Below, one piece after another: positions 8,359 to 17,414 of a stretch of DNA of 64,000 nt (position 1 is its first letter; each line of letters starts with the position of its first letter). Below the pieces are notes generated by a model. It saw only the letters and a list, made by a program, of their open reading frames with translations, was not told the origin of the DNA and made no database searches. Source of the DNA: Clostridium formicaceticum (GTDB taxonomy: Bacteria > Bacillota > Clostridia > Peptostreptococcales > Natronincolaceae); NCBI RefSeq assembly GCF_001854185.1, contig NZ_CP017603.1, positions 1,054,001 to 1,118,000 on the forward strand, written 5' to 3'. Both the position numbers and the translations under genes were made by a program.

Positions 8359-8723
8359 TCTCCCACCTCACTTCTATCTCTTATTATATCGAAATACCAT
8401 ACAATTACAAGAGCCTCTTGTATTCCTTGATATTGAAAAATTTCTTTTCATTTTTTATTATCTGTATTGGGTAAAATGAAAACTCCATTACAAGCAGACA
8501 GAAAAAAATATTACTCTTTTAGTTATCTAGGCTAAAGGAAGGATAAAGAATGGAACAAATATATCCTAATTAAAAAGAAAAAATGTCTTAGATATGATAC
8601 AATGGCGCATGAAATAAAAACTCATGAAAAATATTTATTAGTTTGAGATTTTATGTCACAAAACGGTTATTTAAATTGTTATAAGGGTACAGTCGGCTGA
8701 TAAACAAGCAAAGGAGGAAACGC
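8359..8723. other. Divergent intergenic region
   Basis: The region holds the promoters of the GntR gene (minus) and the sigma-factor gene (plus). Apart from the 7-bp-arm palindrome near 8406-8422 and the AAAGGAGG ribosome binding site at 8710-8717, I see no further gene or RNA. Confidence 0.5.
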
Positions 8724-9260
8724 ATGAGCGATACAGATCTGGGACGGCGGTTCGCCACCGGCGGAGAGGATGAACTGGAAGAAATAATTAATCTCTACGG
8801 CGAAAAACTACTTCGCTATGCTACCGCAATTTTATGCGACTATCAGGAAGCGGAAGATGTGGTACAGGATGTTTTTCTTTCAGCCTATCAAAACCGCACG
8901 GCTTTTGACGGCGAGAATCTGTCCGCCTGGCTATATAAAATTACTTATAACCGAAGCCTAAACCAACTGAAAAAACGCAGAGTACTTTATTTTAGCGAAA
9001 TCCGAAATGAGGCGACTTCGCCTGCTGAAGATATAGGTCTGAGTGATGAGACACTCCGCGCCCTGCGACGACTCAAGCCAAAAGAGCGGGCGCTGCTTTA
9101 TGGACGGATTATGGAAGGGCAGAGTTATGAGGACCTCGCTCTCCTCTCTGGGCGCTCGCCCGTCGCCCTGCGCAAACAATACCAGCGGGCAAAAAAGAAG
9201 CTGGCGGCCTATCTGACCGCTGGGCACTATGGAAAGGAGCAGAAACATGAGTACATTTGA
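8724..9260 (+). CDS. ECF-type RNA polymerase sigma factor
   Basis: The 178-residue protein has region 2 (residues about 20-85: YATAILCDYQEAEDVVQDVF, the -10-recognising segment) and region 4 (about 110-165: LKPKERALLYGRIMEGQSYE with a helix-turn-helix). The sigma-70 ECF family directs RNA polymerase to a small stress or envelope regulon. AAAGGAGG lies 7 bases before the ATG. Its stop overlaps the start of the following membrane protein by 14 bp, the usual coupling of sigma and anti-sigma. Base composition is visibly richer in GC than the flanking chromosome, which suggests acquisition from another lineage. Confidence 0.9.
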   Translation: MSDTDLGRRFATGGEDELEEIINLYGEKLLRYATAILCDYQEAEDVVQDVFLSAYQNRTAFDGENLSAWLYKITYNRSLNQLKKRRVLYFSEIRNEATSPAEDIGLSDETLRALRRLKPKERALLYGRIMEGQSYEDLALLSGRSPVALRKQYQRAKKKLAAYLTAGHYGKEQKHEYI

Positions 9261-10680
9261 CCGAGACGAGCAGAATATACATGAAGCGCTTTCCCAAATA
9301 ACCGTTGACGCAGCCGGGCTTGCTGGGCAGGTTAAAAACCGGCTGAATAAAAAAACCTTCTACGCAACGCCACGACGGCAGGTGCGCTGGTCACTGGCCG
9401 CAGCCATAATTGTAACGATGTCTGCGTTGTTGGTCATCACTGCGGCGGCTGCAGCACTGGGGAGCTTTGATTGGCTTATTAAGAAAATCAATCCTTTCTT
9501 TGGTGAGATCGTCGAATTGGTTGAGGTCTATTGTGAAGATCAGGAAATACGCATGGAGGTCATCGGTGCCCAAAAGTATGCCAATATGGCGATTGTCTAC
9601 CTGTCCCTCCAAGATATAAGCGGGCAGAAGCGATTGACGAAGCAGACAGACTTCCGCGATGGGTTCAGCGTAAAGATGAACCCGCAGACGCAGAAGACAG
9701 ACGGGCAGTCAACCGAGGAAGCCTTCAGTTTCGGGTGGGGGCAAAAACTGCTTTATTTTGACGAGGTAACCAACACTGTTTACTACGAGTTTAATATTAC
9801 GGCCGATTCGAATTCTCCGCTGTCTGATCCACTGGAATTAAGCAGCTTCCTTATATACTTCGATGAAAAAAAATATGAGTATGAGCCGATTTCTCTGTCG
9901 CTGTCCGACCTTGGGGAGGCGGAAACCACTCCCATACAGCAAAAGCATATTATCGGCGGTACGAATGTCCCGGATAACCTCAGCGAGCTGACAGCGATCC
10001 TTACTCCAGGCCATTATGCCCCTATGCCCCATGGAGAAGACGATCAGTGGATTTCGAATATCGGTATCTTGGACGGAAAGCTGCATGTTCAGATAGGTAA
10101 CGCTTTTAATAAAGAGTTTGGAAGTAATGATGCATCTCTCTTTCTTATGACCTCAGACGGCAAATTGATTGAATACGACTATACATTGATGTTCCTCAGT
10201 GATGAGGATCATCACCTGCTCAATCTCGAAGAAAACGGTTATGTTGACGCGGTTTACAAATACAGTGAAGCTGTCTTTACTGTAAATACTGAAGAACTGA
10301 GTGGCTACACCCTTTGCTTTACCGGTTCAGTTCATTCCGGTGTTGAAGGCCGCTGGAAGGTAACGACAAATCTAAGCGACACCAGCCAACAGATGCGTAT
10401 ATGGACAAATGATGTTTCTGTTGAAGGTCATCTCTTTGAGCATTTGACCCTCAGTCCTTTAGGGCTTCAAGTCATCGGTACCTACGAAGGAGAAGAGTGC
10501 ATGGCGAGCAAAATGTCTCTGGCAGTTGAGACTGTCGATGGCATTATTCCATTGAGAGGTGGTGGCGGAAGCTATACTCAAAAACAGTCCTTCAATTTGC
10601 ATTGGAACACAGAAACCCCTCTTGATGTTACAACCGTTACTGCCGTCATTATAAATGGTACTCGTATTCCGGTCGAATAG
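9247..10680 (+). CDS. Membrane-anchored anti-sigma-like protein (DUF4179-type organisation)
   Basis: I start it at the ATG at 9247, with AAAGGAG 8 bases upstream; a longer frame begins inside the sigma gene. The 477-residue product has a short N-terminal cytoplasmic segment (about 50 residues), one membrane helix (about 53-73, rich in Ala/Val/Ile) and a long extracytoplasmic region without recognisable catalytic motifs. Size, topology and overlap with an ECF sigma gene match DUF4179-type anti-sigma proteins, in which the cytoplasmic end holds the sigma factor until a surface signal is sensed. What it senses is unknown. It shares the elevated GC content of the sigma gene. Confidence 0.7.
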   Translation: MSTFDRDEQNIHEALSQITVDAAGLAGQVKNRLNKKTFYATPRRQVRWSLAAAIIVTMSALLVITAAAAALGSFDWLIKKINPFFGEIVELVEVYCEDQEIRMEVIGAQKYANMAIVYLSLQDISGQKRLTKQTDFRDGFSVKMNPQTQKTDGQSTEEAFSFGWGQKLLYFDEVTNTVYYEFNITADSNSPLSDPLELSSFLIYFDEKKYEYEPISLSLSDLGEAETTPIQQKHIIGGTNVPDNLSELTAILTPGHYAPMPHGEDDQWISNIGILDGKLHVQIGNAFNKEFGSNDASLFLMTSDGKLIEYDYTLMFLSDEDHHLLNLEENGYVDAVYKYSEAVFTVNTEELSGYTLCFTGSVHSGVEGRWKVTTNLSDTSQQMRIWTNDVSVEGHLFEHLTLSPLGLQVIGTYEGEECMASKMSLAVETVDGIIPLRGGGGSYTQKQSFNLHWNTETPLDVTTVTAVIINGTRIPVE

Positions 10681-10812
10681 CAAAGATGTCACCGGACTAC
10701 TTATAGCGGAAAAGCTGAAACCTCTTATTTATCAAAACAAACAGAGGAAATAGGAAAAACCTATTTTCTTCAGAATCTTGCTTGATTTTTTGATTATTAG
10801 GATTGTCCACAC

Positions 10813-10853
10813 AAAACAGCAGGACTGCTCTAACCAAATAGTCCTGCTGTTTT
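10813..10853 (+). terminator. Terminator of the sigma/anti-sigma operon
   Basis: AAAACAGCAGGACT and AGTCCTGCTGTTTT form a perfect 14-bp stem with a 13-base loop and a terminal T-run. It lies about 130 bp after the anti-sigma stop. Confidence 0.85.
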
Positions 10854-10881
10854 TACACCCATTCCGATGAGACGATCTTTT

Positions 10882-10965
10882 TAAGCCAAGGGGACGTTTT
10901 GTTTGCCACCTTTGTTTATCTAGGTAAGCCAAGGGGACGTTTTGTTTGCCACCTTTGTTTATCTA
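10882..10965. repeat. Two tandem copies of a 41-bp sequence
   Basis: Two identical 41-bp copies (10882-10922 and 10925-10965) are separated by 2 bases, giving a 43-bp period. Each contains AAGCCAAGGGGACG followed by TTTTGTTTGCCACC. They lie in non-coding DNA between a terminator and the sigma-54 activator fragment. The look is that of a REP-like dispersed repeat such as those mobilised by IS200-like transposases, but no transposase is adjacent. Confidence 0.7.
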
Positions 10966-11155
10966 AATTTTGTAATACAGAGATATCATCTACTAATAAA
11001 GAGATTATTTCTTTTAATCTCTCATCGATATATCTCTTCTTAGGATCGTATTCTAAACACTTATCCGTTGTTTTTTCTTTCATATAAACTTCAAATTTTT
11101 GTATGACTTTAAACCTATTTAAATATATATGCCTTGATAATAAAATAGAGACTTA

Positions 11156-11195
11156 AAAACAGATAGAATAGCAGTAATACCATCCTATCTGTTTT
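11156..11195. terminator. Hairpin after the sigma-54 activator fragment
   Basis: AAAACAGATAG and CTATCTGTTTT pair around an 18-base loop, with A- and T-rich flanks. It follows the minus-strand activator fragment and could act in both directions. Confidence 0.6.
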
Positions 11196-11215
11196 ATTTT
11201 ATTTGAAAAACGTGT

Positions 11216-11950
11216 CTAATCTTCTTTATCACAGTATTTTCTAATTAACCGGCTAGCCTTTGACTGAGAGATACCGAGCTCTTTGGCAACGGCAATCGAT
11301 GTTTTTTTACGGCTGTAGCTATCCTGTATAATATAATTCTGTACTTGATCTAACAATTGATCATACGAATAGTAGAATTTTTCGTCTGTTTTTGGAACGT
11401 GCATCCTTATTTCTTCTGGAACCTTGCTCTCATAGATAATTGAACCGGTGGTTAAAACATACATGCGTTCAATAACGTTTTTCAACTCGCGGACGTTTCC
11501 AGGCCAGTCATAGTTTACAAGGGCCAAGAGCGTTAAAGGATAAAACACTTTATTCGTACCATATTTTAAATTCTGTTTTTTCAAAAAATGCAGCGAAAGC
11601 GGGATAATATCCTCCTTGCGTTCCTTGAGCGGCGGAATATAGCTAATAAAGGATCCGATACGCCAGTAAAGGTCTTCTCTAAATGTTTTTTCAGCCATAG
11701 CGGTTTTCAAATCTTTGTTTGTTGCGGAAATGATCCTGACATCCACATGAATGGGTGTAGTCCCGCCTACAGGAAGAAAGGCTTTATTTTCGATGGCATG
11801 CAGTAATTTAACCTGAAGATTTAATGGCAAATCACCAATTTCATCTAAAAAAACAGTTCCCTTGTCTGCTGATTCAAGCAATCCCTTTTTTCCGCGGCTG
11901 CTTGCTCCAGTTTTTGCTTCAATAAAACAGCAAGTAATCGGAATACCGAT
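11216..11950 (-). pseudogene. N-terminally truncated sigma-54-dependent activator
   Basis: The frame encodes the second half of an AAA+ sigma-54 interaction domain (TGASSRGKKG, Walker B-like GTVFLDEIGDLP, FREDLYWRIGSF, YDWPGNVRELKNVIER) and a C-terminal helix-turn-helix (VAKELGISQSKASRLIRKY). The Walker A motif, the GAFTGA loop context and any sensory domain are missing: upstream of about 11,930 the translation no longer resembles the family and the open frame runs into the start of the methyltransferase gene. Its position divergent from that gene suggests it once controlled the methylated-amine operon. Without Walker A it cannot hydrolyse ATP, so it cannot activate sigma-54 transcription. 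It might still bind DNA if translated. Confidence 0.8.
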
Positions 11951-12025
11951 ACTTCCGTATTCTGCAGAATGATGGAAACAGTTAAAGAATAAGTAACGAG
12001 GATAGAGGGTAAAGGAGGAGAAAGA

Positions 12026-13489
12026 ATGTACCAAAATCGTAATTTGTTTGAAAAGTATGTTACAAAAGATGAAATTGAGTTAATGCATGAATATACCTTG
12101 AAAGTTTTATCAGAAGTGGGTGTCATTATTGAAAGTGACATTGCTGTTGAAACTTTCAAGAAACACGGTGCGCGTGTGGAAGGTCAGAAAATTTTTATTG
12201 ATGAAGATCTATTAAAAAAGGCTTTGTCAACAGCGCCGAAGGAATTTGATATTTACAGTCCTTCCGGTAAAATTACCTTAGGTGAAAGCGCTCCAACCAT
12301 ATGTGCGGGTCCGGTTGCGCCAACGACCATCCAGGATTTTGCAAAAAAGATCTACCGCCCAGCTAACCTGAAGGATGTTGAAGAATACTATATTTTACAG
12401 GAAACCAGCGCTGTGATCAATATGCCGACACATGCCTGCCAGAATACGGATGACCTGGACAAAAGCGGGGATGACTTCCATACACCGCAAGTTGCCATGG
12501 GACTCAAATACTGTCAGAAACCAATCTATCAAGGAAACACCATTACACCGATTAACTATAAAAAAGGTTCTTTAGTCGAAGCAAACCGTAAGTTAATCAA
12601 GCTCCACCAGGAATTTTACGATATCTGGGATAAACCAGTCACCATGTCAAATTGCTGTGTGCTTTCCCCGCTAGCCATTGGTGGTGAAGTTGTTGATACC
12701 ATTATCGCAGCTGCTGAAGAAAATCAACCCGTTGTCATCATTGCCTGTTCCATGACCAATTTAACCTCTCCGCCGTCACTTGCAGGCGCTATTGTACAGG
12801 ATAATGCCAATATTCTTGCCGGAATCGCCCTGGCACAGCTGATTAAACCTCGTGTCGGTACAGTTTATGGCTCGGTCACCTCTCCCACCGATATGCGGAC
12901 TGTCCAGCTTGCGACGGGTTCGCCAGAGGCAGTTCTCATGCAGCTGGGGTTAACCGCCATGGGAAGGTACTACAATTTACCGGTGCGTTCAGGTGTTTCA
13001 GCAACTACTGCTATTGACCTTGATTTCCAATGCGGAGCTGAATCCATGATGACTTTGATTACAGGCATGCTTGGAAAAACTGATTTTATTTTAAACGCAG
13101 CCGGTAGTTACGGCGGATATAATTTAGGTTCCCTTGAAAAATTTGTTCTAGATGAGGAAAATATCGCTTATTTGAGACGCCTTAACGAAGGGCTGAACAT
13201 TACGGAAAAGAAACTGAATTTTGACCTGATCAAGAAAACAGGCCCAAGAGGCAATTATTTAAGCGGACGTACGCCGCAGGATTACAGACAGGAGCATTAT
13301 TTATCGAAGGTGTATGTCCGTGAAGGTGGATCACCCATTGATATTATTGAAAAGAACGGGGATCTTGTAGCGCGTGCCCGAAAGATCATCAATGAACGAC
13401 TTGAAAGCTATCAGTTACCGGATGTCACAACCACTCAGAAAAAAATATTAAATAAATATTTGCCTGAAGGATACAAATACGAACTCTAA
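12026..13489 (+). CDS. MttB-family (non-pyrrolysine) quaternary-amine methyltransferase
   Basis: The 487-residue protein is of the trimethylamine methyltransferase (MttB/COG5598) family, recognisable from the N-terminal TKDEIELMHEYTLKVLSEVG, the central SNCCVLSPLAIGG, and the barrel-strand segments RVGTVYGSVTSPTDMR and CGAESMMTLITGML. There is no in-frame amber codon, so it belongs to the branch lacking pyrrolysine. Members of that branch demethylate glycine betaine, proline betaine, carnitine or similar compounds and pass the methyl group to a corrinoid protein. GGAGGAG precedes the ATG. No corrinoid protein (MtqC/MttC) or corrinoid:THF methyltransferase is in the window, so the partner must be elsewhere. 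Two transporter genes follow, consistent with import and processing of one substrate. Confidence 0.85.
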   Translation: MYQNRNLFEKYVTKDEIELMHEYTLKVLSEVGVIIESDIAVETFKKHGARVEGQKIFIDEDLLKKALSTAPKEFDIYSPSGKITLGESAPTICAGPVAPTTIQDFAKKIYRPANLKDVEEYYILQETSAVINMPTHACQNTDDLDKSGDDFHTPQVAMGLKYCQKPIYQGNTITPINYKKGSLVEANRKLIKLHQEFYDIWDKPVTMSNCCVLSPLAIGGEVVDTIIAAAEENQPVVIIACSMTNLTSPPSLAGAIVQDNANILAGIALAQLIKPRVGTVYGSVTSPTDMRTVQLATGSPEAVLMQLGLTAMGRYYNLPVRSGVSATTAIDLDFQCGAESMMTLITGMLGKTDFILNAAGSYGGYNLGSLEKFVLDEENIAYLRRLNEGLNITEKKLNFDLIKKTGPRGNYLSGRTPQDYRQEHYLSKVYVREGGSPIDIIEKNGDLVARARKIINERLESYQLPDVTTTQKKILNKYLPEGYKYEL

Positions 13490-13585
13490 TAAGCATGTGG
13501 ATACATTATTTTCAGAAGCGTCTGCCGGCGGTATCCGGAAATATACGGAGGCAGGCTCTTCTGCTACCCATTGAGGAGGTATAAT

Positions 13586-14869
13586 ATGGAAAAGAGTAAA
13601 GGGAAAACCGGTATTATATTTTTGATTTTAAGCTTTTGCGCTGGTATGGCGTACTTTACACCGCTTTTAAAATTTACTTTTTATGATCAAATGATGTCGG
13701 CTTTAAGTCTTGATGATATTCAGATCAATATGTTGTCATCTGTATATGCTCTGGTGAACACACTTGTATATCCGGTGTCTGGTGTGCTTGGCGACAAGTT
13801 CTCTGCTAAAAAACTGATTGCCATTTCCATGTTTGGCCTGGCGGTGTTTACCGTTTTCTACGCTTTAACAACTGACTATGTAACACTGATCATCATCCAC
13901 GCATTCTTTGGTATTTTTGCTGTCGGTACCTTCTGGGCAGCTTATATTAAATCAATCCGAAATCTTGGTCCTGAAAAGGATCAGGGCAAGCTGTTTGGTA
14001 TGAGTGAAGGAACAAGAGGAATTGGCCAGGCAGTGGTTGGTTTTATCGCTGTCTGGATTATCGGTATGTGCACTGGCATTTCTCAGGGCTTCAAGGCTAT
14101 GCTGCTTTTTACTGCAGTTGTTTATGCCCTACTGGGGATTTTAGTATTGTTTTTTGTCCCGGATACAAAAGCAGAAGTAAAAGAAAAAGCGGCTGGAAAG
14201 AAAGAAAATTCCTTTATTACGGCTTTTAAAATACCTGGAACCTGGATTGCAATACTCCTGCTGATGAGCGGATTTTCCCTCTGGCTGCTGGCGAACACCT
14301 ATTTAACCACCTACTCTGTTCGTGTTCTGGGTATTTCACAGCAAACAGCAAGCACGCTTGGAATTATAAGAAGCTATATTATTGTATTGGCTGCCGGGTT
14401 TGTGGGTGGTTGGTTAATGGACAAATTTACCTATAGAGGAAAAGTCTTTTTCGTAGTCTTTGGTCTTTGTATTATGACCATTGCTGGGATCATGGGGACC
14501 AGCCAGCTGGTGACATTATCGATTGCACTGACCATTGTGCTGACGCTGATTACCAATATTATCAAGTCTACCTATTGGTCAATTTTAGGACAGGCCGGCA
14601 TTCCGCCGGAAATGACCGCCATGTGTACGGGAGTTATTTCCTTCGTGGCCTTCATTCCGGAAGCGATCATCACCGTTATCTGTGGTTCTTGGCTAAAATC
14701 AGCTGAAGCGGCCGGCAACATTGGCTCTGGATTTACAAAGATCTTTACCTTCATGGTCATGTGGGCCGTTCTGGGGCTTATTGCCGGTATTTTATTAACA
14801 AGACGTACCAAAAAATTAAAAACAGCCGATATGCTTGAAGAAAAAAATGAATGTACAGAAATATCCTAA
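13586..14869 (+). CDS. Major facilitator superfamily transporter
   Basis: The start at 13586 is preceded by GAGGAGG at proper spacing. The 427-residue protein has about 12 membrane helices, the MFS loop motif in GVLGDKFSAKKLIAI (between helices 2 and 3), and a central cytoplasmic loop rich in Lys/Glu near residues 195-215. It lies 97 bp after the methyltransferase gene in the same orientation. The substrate is probably the methylated amine used by that enzyme, or its demethylated product for export; this is inferred from context only. Confidence 0.82.
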   Translation: MEKSKGKTGIIFLILSFCAGMAYFTPLLKFTFYDQMMSALSLDDIQINMLSSVYALVNTLVYPVSGVLGDKFSAKKLIAISMFGLAVFTVFYALTTDYVTLIIIHAFFGIFAVGTFWAAYIKSIRNLGPEKDQGKLFGMSEGTRGIGQAVVGFIAVWIIGMCTGISQGFKAMLLFTAVVYALLGILVLFFVPDTKAEVKEKAAGKKENSFITAFKIPGTWIAILLLMSGFSLWLLANTYLTTYSVRVLGISQQTASTLGIIRSYIIVLAAGFVGGWLMDKFTYRGKVFFVVFGLCIMTIAGIMGTSQLVTLSIALTIVLTLITNIIKSTYWSILGQAGIPPEMTAMCTGVISFVAFIPEAIITVICGSWLKSAEAAGNIGSGFTKIFTFMVMWAVLGLIAGILLTRRTKKLKTADMLEEKNECTEIS

Positions 14870-14926
14870 TTGATTTCAATCAATTAGGGCATTCCCAATT
14901 ATCGTAAAACGCTTTTTTAGAATAAG

Positions 14927-14948
14927 TGGCTGGGCGATCGTCCAGCCA
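14927..14948 (+). terminator. Intercistronic hairpin between the two transporter genes
   Basis: TGGCTGG and CCAGCCA form a 7-bp stem around GCGATCGT, followed by AGAAAAAATG. It may be a weak terminator or an mRNA-processing or stabilising hairpin between the MFS and symporter genes. Confidence 0.45.
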
Positions 14949-14979
14949 GAAAAAATGTTAAAGTAAGGAGGGAGGAAAT

Positions 14980-16428
14980 ATGGAAACCAGGTTTGTTATT
15001 ATTTCAGGTGCTTTAATTATTTTAGATTTAATTATCTGCGTTTTTATCGGGGTTCGGACAAAGGGTAGTGCCCGTAACACTGAGGATTATTTTATTGGCG
15101 GTAAAAAAATAGGATCAGTGCTGCTTCTTTTAACAGCTTGGGCTAGCTTCAGCGGCGCCGGCAATTTTATCGGCCAGGCCGGAAGAGGCGCAATCTATGG
15201 CCTGGAAGCGTACTGGCTCTGGTTTGGAGAGGGGTTGCTTGGCGGTATTGTAATGGGATTTATTTTAGCGCCTTATTTAGCTCGCTTTAAGTATGTTTCC
15301 ATGCCCCACTATGTTTCTGATTATTTGTGCGGCGGCGACCATTATGTCAGAAGAATCGGAGGACTAGCAGCTCTGATGCCAAATGTTGTCTGGCCTGGAG
15401 CACAAATCATGGGTGTTGCCTATGTTTTAGCTGAGGTTTTTAGCATTGATTACCGGATTGCGGTTATTGCCTGCGGTATCGTATTTGTTTTTTATACGGT
15501 CAACGGAGGATTGAAAGCGGTTATTTACGCCGATGCGCTTCATGGGAGCATCCAGATGTTTTTTGCAGGTTTTGTGATTTTCTTTGGACTCAAGATGGTT
15601 AACTTTGACTTTAGATATCTTAGCGAGCAGATTTCTAAGATTGCTCCTGAAAAATGGGATTTGTTTGTTGATAAACCCTCTGTAATCATTACAAGCTTTT
15701 TGACAGGGCTGGTAGGAGCAACATCAAATCCGATTTTTTGGAACCGGGTCTTTGCGGCAAAGGATGTTAAAACCGCCCGAAAATCCTATGGTTTGACCTT
15801 CTTTTTTAACATTTTAATGGTGTTTTTAATTATTGCCATTGGTATTGCCACGCTGATTTACAATCCGACGGTTGGTGACCAGGCTCTGCTTTGGACGATC
15901 TTAAACAAAATGCCGCCCTTTGTTGGTGTATTCCTGGCTGTCGGTGTAGTAGCAGCCTGCATGTCCTGTGCGGATACACATCTTAACTGCGCAGCTGCGA
16001 ATATTATTTCAGATATTCTTGACCCGGAGGAAAAGCTGCCGCCGGAAAAGGGTGTCAAATACGCTAAAATTGCAACCTTGATAGCAGGTATCATCGCAAT
16101 TTTTTCAGGACTTTACGCACCCTATATTTACGCGTTGGGAACTTATGGCTATACCATCTGCGGAGGCGTTTTAATACCCATGTTTGTGGTTGGTTTAATC
16201 ATGCGTGACCGGCAATCCGATGTATCCAAATCAGAAATGGATATCCGGTCAGCCAGAATCGGCATTACCATTGGCGTCATTCTGACGCTGGCCTTTGAAC
16301 TCATTCCCTTATGGAAAGCGGTATTCGGCGGCGGTGTCATTCCAGCAATTATCGGTACAGTGTTAGGGATTATTATTCCTAACTTTTTCTACAAAGCTGC
16401 CTTAAATAAAAATGATCTATCTTCCTAA
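14980..16428 (+). CDS. Sodium:solute symporter (SSS family)
   Basis: The 482-residue protein has about 13 predicted membrane helices. SSS-family signatures are visible at the N-terminus (NTEDYFIGGKKIGSVLLLLT, then AWASFSGAGNFIGQ) and in the middle (VNGGLKAVIYADALHG). The family couples uptake of proline, betaines, pantothenate or sugars to Na+ entry. AAGGAGGGAGG precedes the ATG. As third gene of the methyltransferase cluster it is the best candidate for high-affinity import of a betaine-like substrate. Proline betaine and carnitine are equally possible from sequence. Confidence 0.85.
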   Translation: METRFVIISGALIILDLIICVFIGVRTKGSARNTEDYFIGGKKIGSVLLLLTAWASFSGAGNFIGQAGRGAIYGLEAYWLWFGEGLLGGIVMGFILAPYLARFKYVSMPHYVSDYLCGGDHYVRRIGGLAALMPNVVWPGAQIMGVAYVLAEVFSIDYRIAVIACGIVFVFYTVNGGLKAVIYADALHGSIQMFFAGFVIFFGLKMVNFDFRYLSEQISKIAPEKWDLFVDKPSVIITSFLTGLVGATSNPIFWNRVFAAKDVKTARKSYGLTFFFNILMVFLIIAIGIATLIYNPTVGDQALLWTILNKMPPFVGVFLAVGVVAACMSCADTHLNCAAANIISDILDPEEKLPPEKGVKYAKIATLIAGIIAIFSGLYAPYIYALGTYGYTICGGVLIPMFVVGLIMRDRQSDVSKSEMDIRSARIGITIGVILTLAFELIPLWKAVFGGGVIPAIIGTVLGIIIPNFFYKAALNKNDLSS

Positions 16429-17020
16429 AAATCACAAAGAGACAAAGTATCTGCTAAATTATAAGCATTGATAAACAACTGCTCTTTCAGATACAAGGCA
16501 AAATAAATATTTTAAAAGGAATATTATGTAAGTCAAGAAAGCTATAATATTCTTTAAATCCCAGGTTACTTTAATTGAATGGATATCTTATCTAAATATT
16601 AGGTCTTTAATCTTTGCTGAATCATTGGTTTTACCTAGCACGCTATTCATAAAATGAGAAAGATTATAAACTAAAACCTTTGTTTTGATTCTTGTGGTCA
16701 ATCCCCATAGGCTGCACCATGCCCCCTAAAGACTTTGTGAAAATGGGTTCTGCCAAACTTGCAGACAGGCATTGGAATACTATTGATAATTCTGCAAGAA
16801 TTATTAGTAAAATCAAGCATAGTAGCAATTTTTTTACGGATTTCATTAATTATTGCATGTAATCCCCTACGAGTTCTGTTGAAACGCAAACTATTTCCGC
16901 ACCTGCAGCTGCTTTCATCGTAGCAAGTTCAGAATAGCTGTTTATTCCAAGTTCATTAGAATTTTTATCACCTATTCGAATTGCATATTTTATACAAGTT
17001 GACGGTTTTTTCATTTGCTT
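16429..17020. other. Intergenic debris between the symporter gene and the outer rlmH-like site
   Basis: Apart from the IS982-like fragment there is no supported gene. A 54-codon minus-strand frame (16850-17014) overlaps that fragment in another frame and has only a weak ribosome binding site, so it is not called. No terminator was found directly after the symporter stop. Confidence 0.4.
16664..16910 (-). pseudogene. Degenerate transposase fragment, IS982-like
   Basis: Minus-strand translation around 16,700-16,890 gives FNRTRRGLHAIINEIRKK followed by CRIINSIPMPVCKFGR and FRGHGAAYG, then an in-frame stop in a region that continues to resemble the family. This is the middle of an IS982-type DDE transposase. 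No complete gene or inverted repeats are visible. It abuts the outermost rlmH-like attachment repeat. Confidence 0.6.
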
Positions 17021-17052
17021 TCAAAAAATCGCCGTTACTTATGGTAAGGTTC
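17021..17052 (-). repeat. Outer rlmH-like attachment repeat
   Basis: On the minus strand the sequence reads GAACCTTACCATAAGTAA followed by CGGCGATTTTTTGA, the last codons of rlmH (E-P-Y-H-K-stop) plus downstream bases. It matches the real rlmH end (35147-35179) at 30 of 32 positions and lies in the same orientation, but no rlmH gene is attached. It is interpreted as the far attachment site of integrated cassettes. Confidence 0.75.
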
Positions 17053-17121
17053 CCCGTATCAATGTATCTATGGTCCTGTACTTAATGTGCCATATTTAAA
17101 ATTTTCTGAGTATGTACTATA

Positions 17122-17373
17122 TTACTTGAGCCAAAACTTTGGATAATCTATCCATACCGGTAGCTTTGTGTTAGAGTCTCCCTTCACAGTATTAACTTGA
17201 GATTGTGTAACAAATAGGCTTTCTCTAAGATTTGCCCCTCTGATATCTGCATCACGCAAATCAGCTCCAATAAGATTTGTACCGTTCAAGTTACTTCCTC
17301 TTAGATCTGCTGCAATAAGAAACGCTCCTCTTAAATCCTCTGCCACCACAGGCTGGACAGTCATCATCTGCAT
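17122..17373 (-). CDS. C-terminal fragment of a pentapeptide-repeat protein
   Basis: The 83-residue frame contains consecutive A(D/N)LR-type pentapeptides (ADLRGSNLNGTNLIGADLRD, ADIRGANLRE) and a C-terminal tail LFVTQSQVNTVKGDSNTKLP typical of the end of longer pentapeptide-repeat proteins. Such proteins normally form a quadrilateral beta-helix of 200 or more residues, so this is the final portion only. AGGGGAG upstream of ATGATG (17367) could allow translation of the remnant. It is the first gene inside the cassette next to the attachment repeat, so truncation by recombination is plausible. Function of the remnant is unknown. Confidence 0.55.
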   Translation of the reverse strand: MQMMTVQPVVAEDLRGAFLIAADLRGSNLNGTNLIGADLRDADIRGANLRESLFVTQSQVNTVKGDSNTKLPVWIDYPKFWLK

Positions 17374-17414
17374 CTCCCCTTGTAGGAAATTATCGTTTGT
17401 TCAGCAGTCTCTAA

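Noticed and set aside
16850-17014. 54-codon minus-strand frame next to the outer rlmH-like repeat
   Set aside because: Weak ribosome binding site, and it overlaps the IS982-like fragment in another frame; kept only as a remark.
17021-17052. Idea that this is a second rlmH gene or pseudogene
   Set aside because: Only the last few codons match; the sequence before them has no RlmH similarity, so an attachment site fits better.
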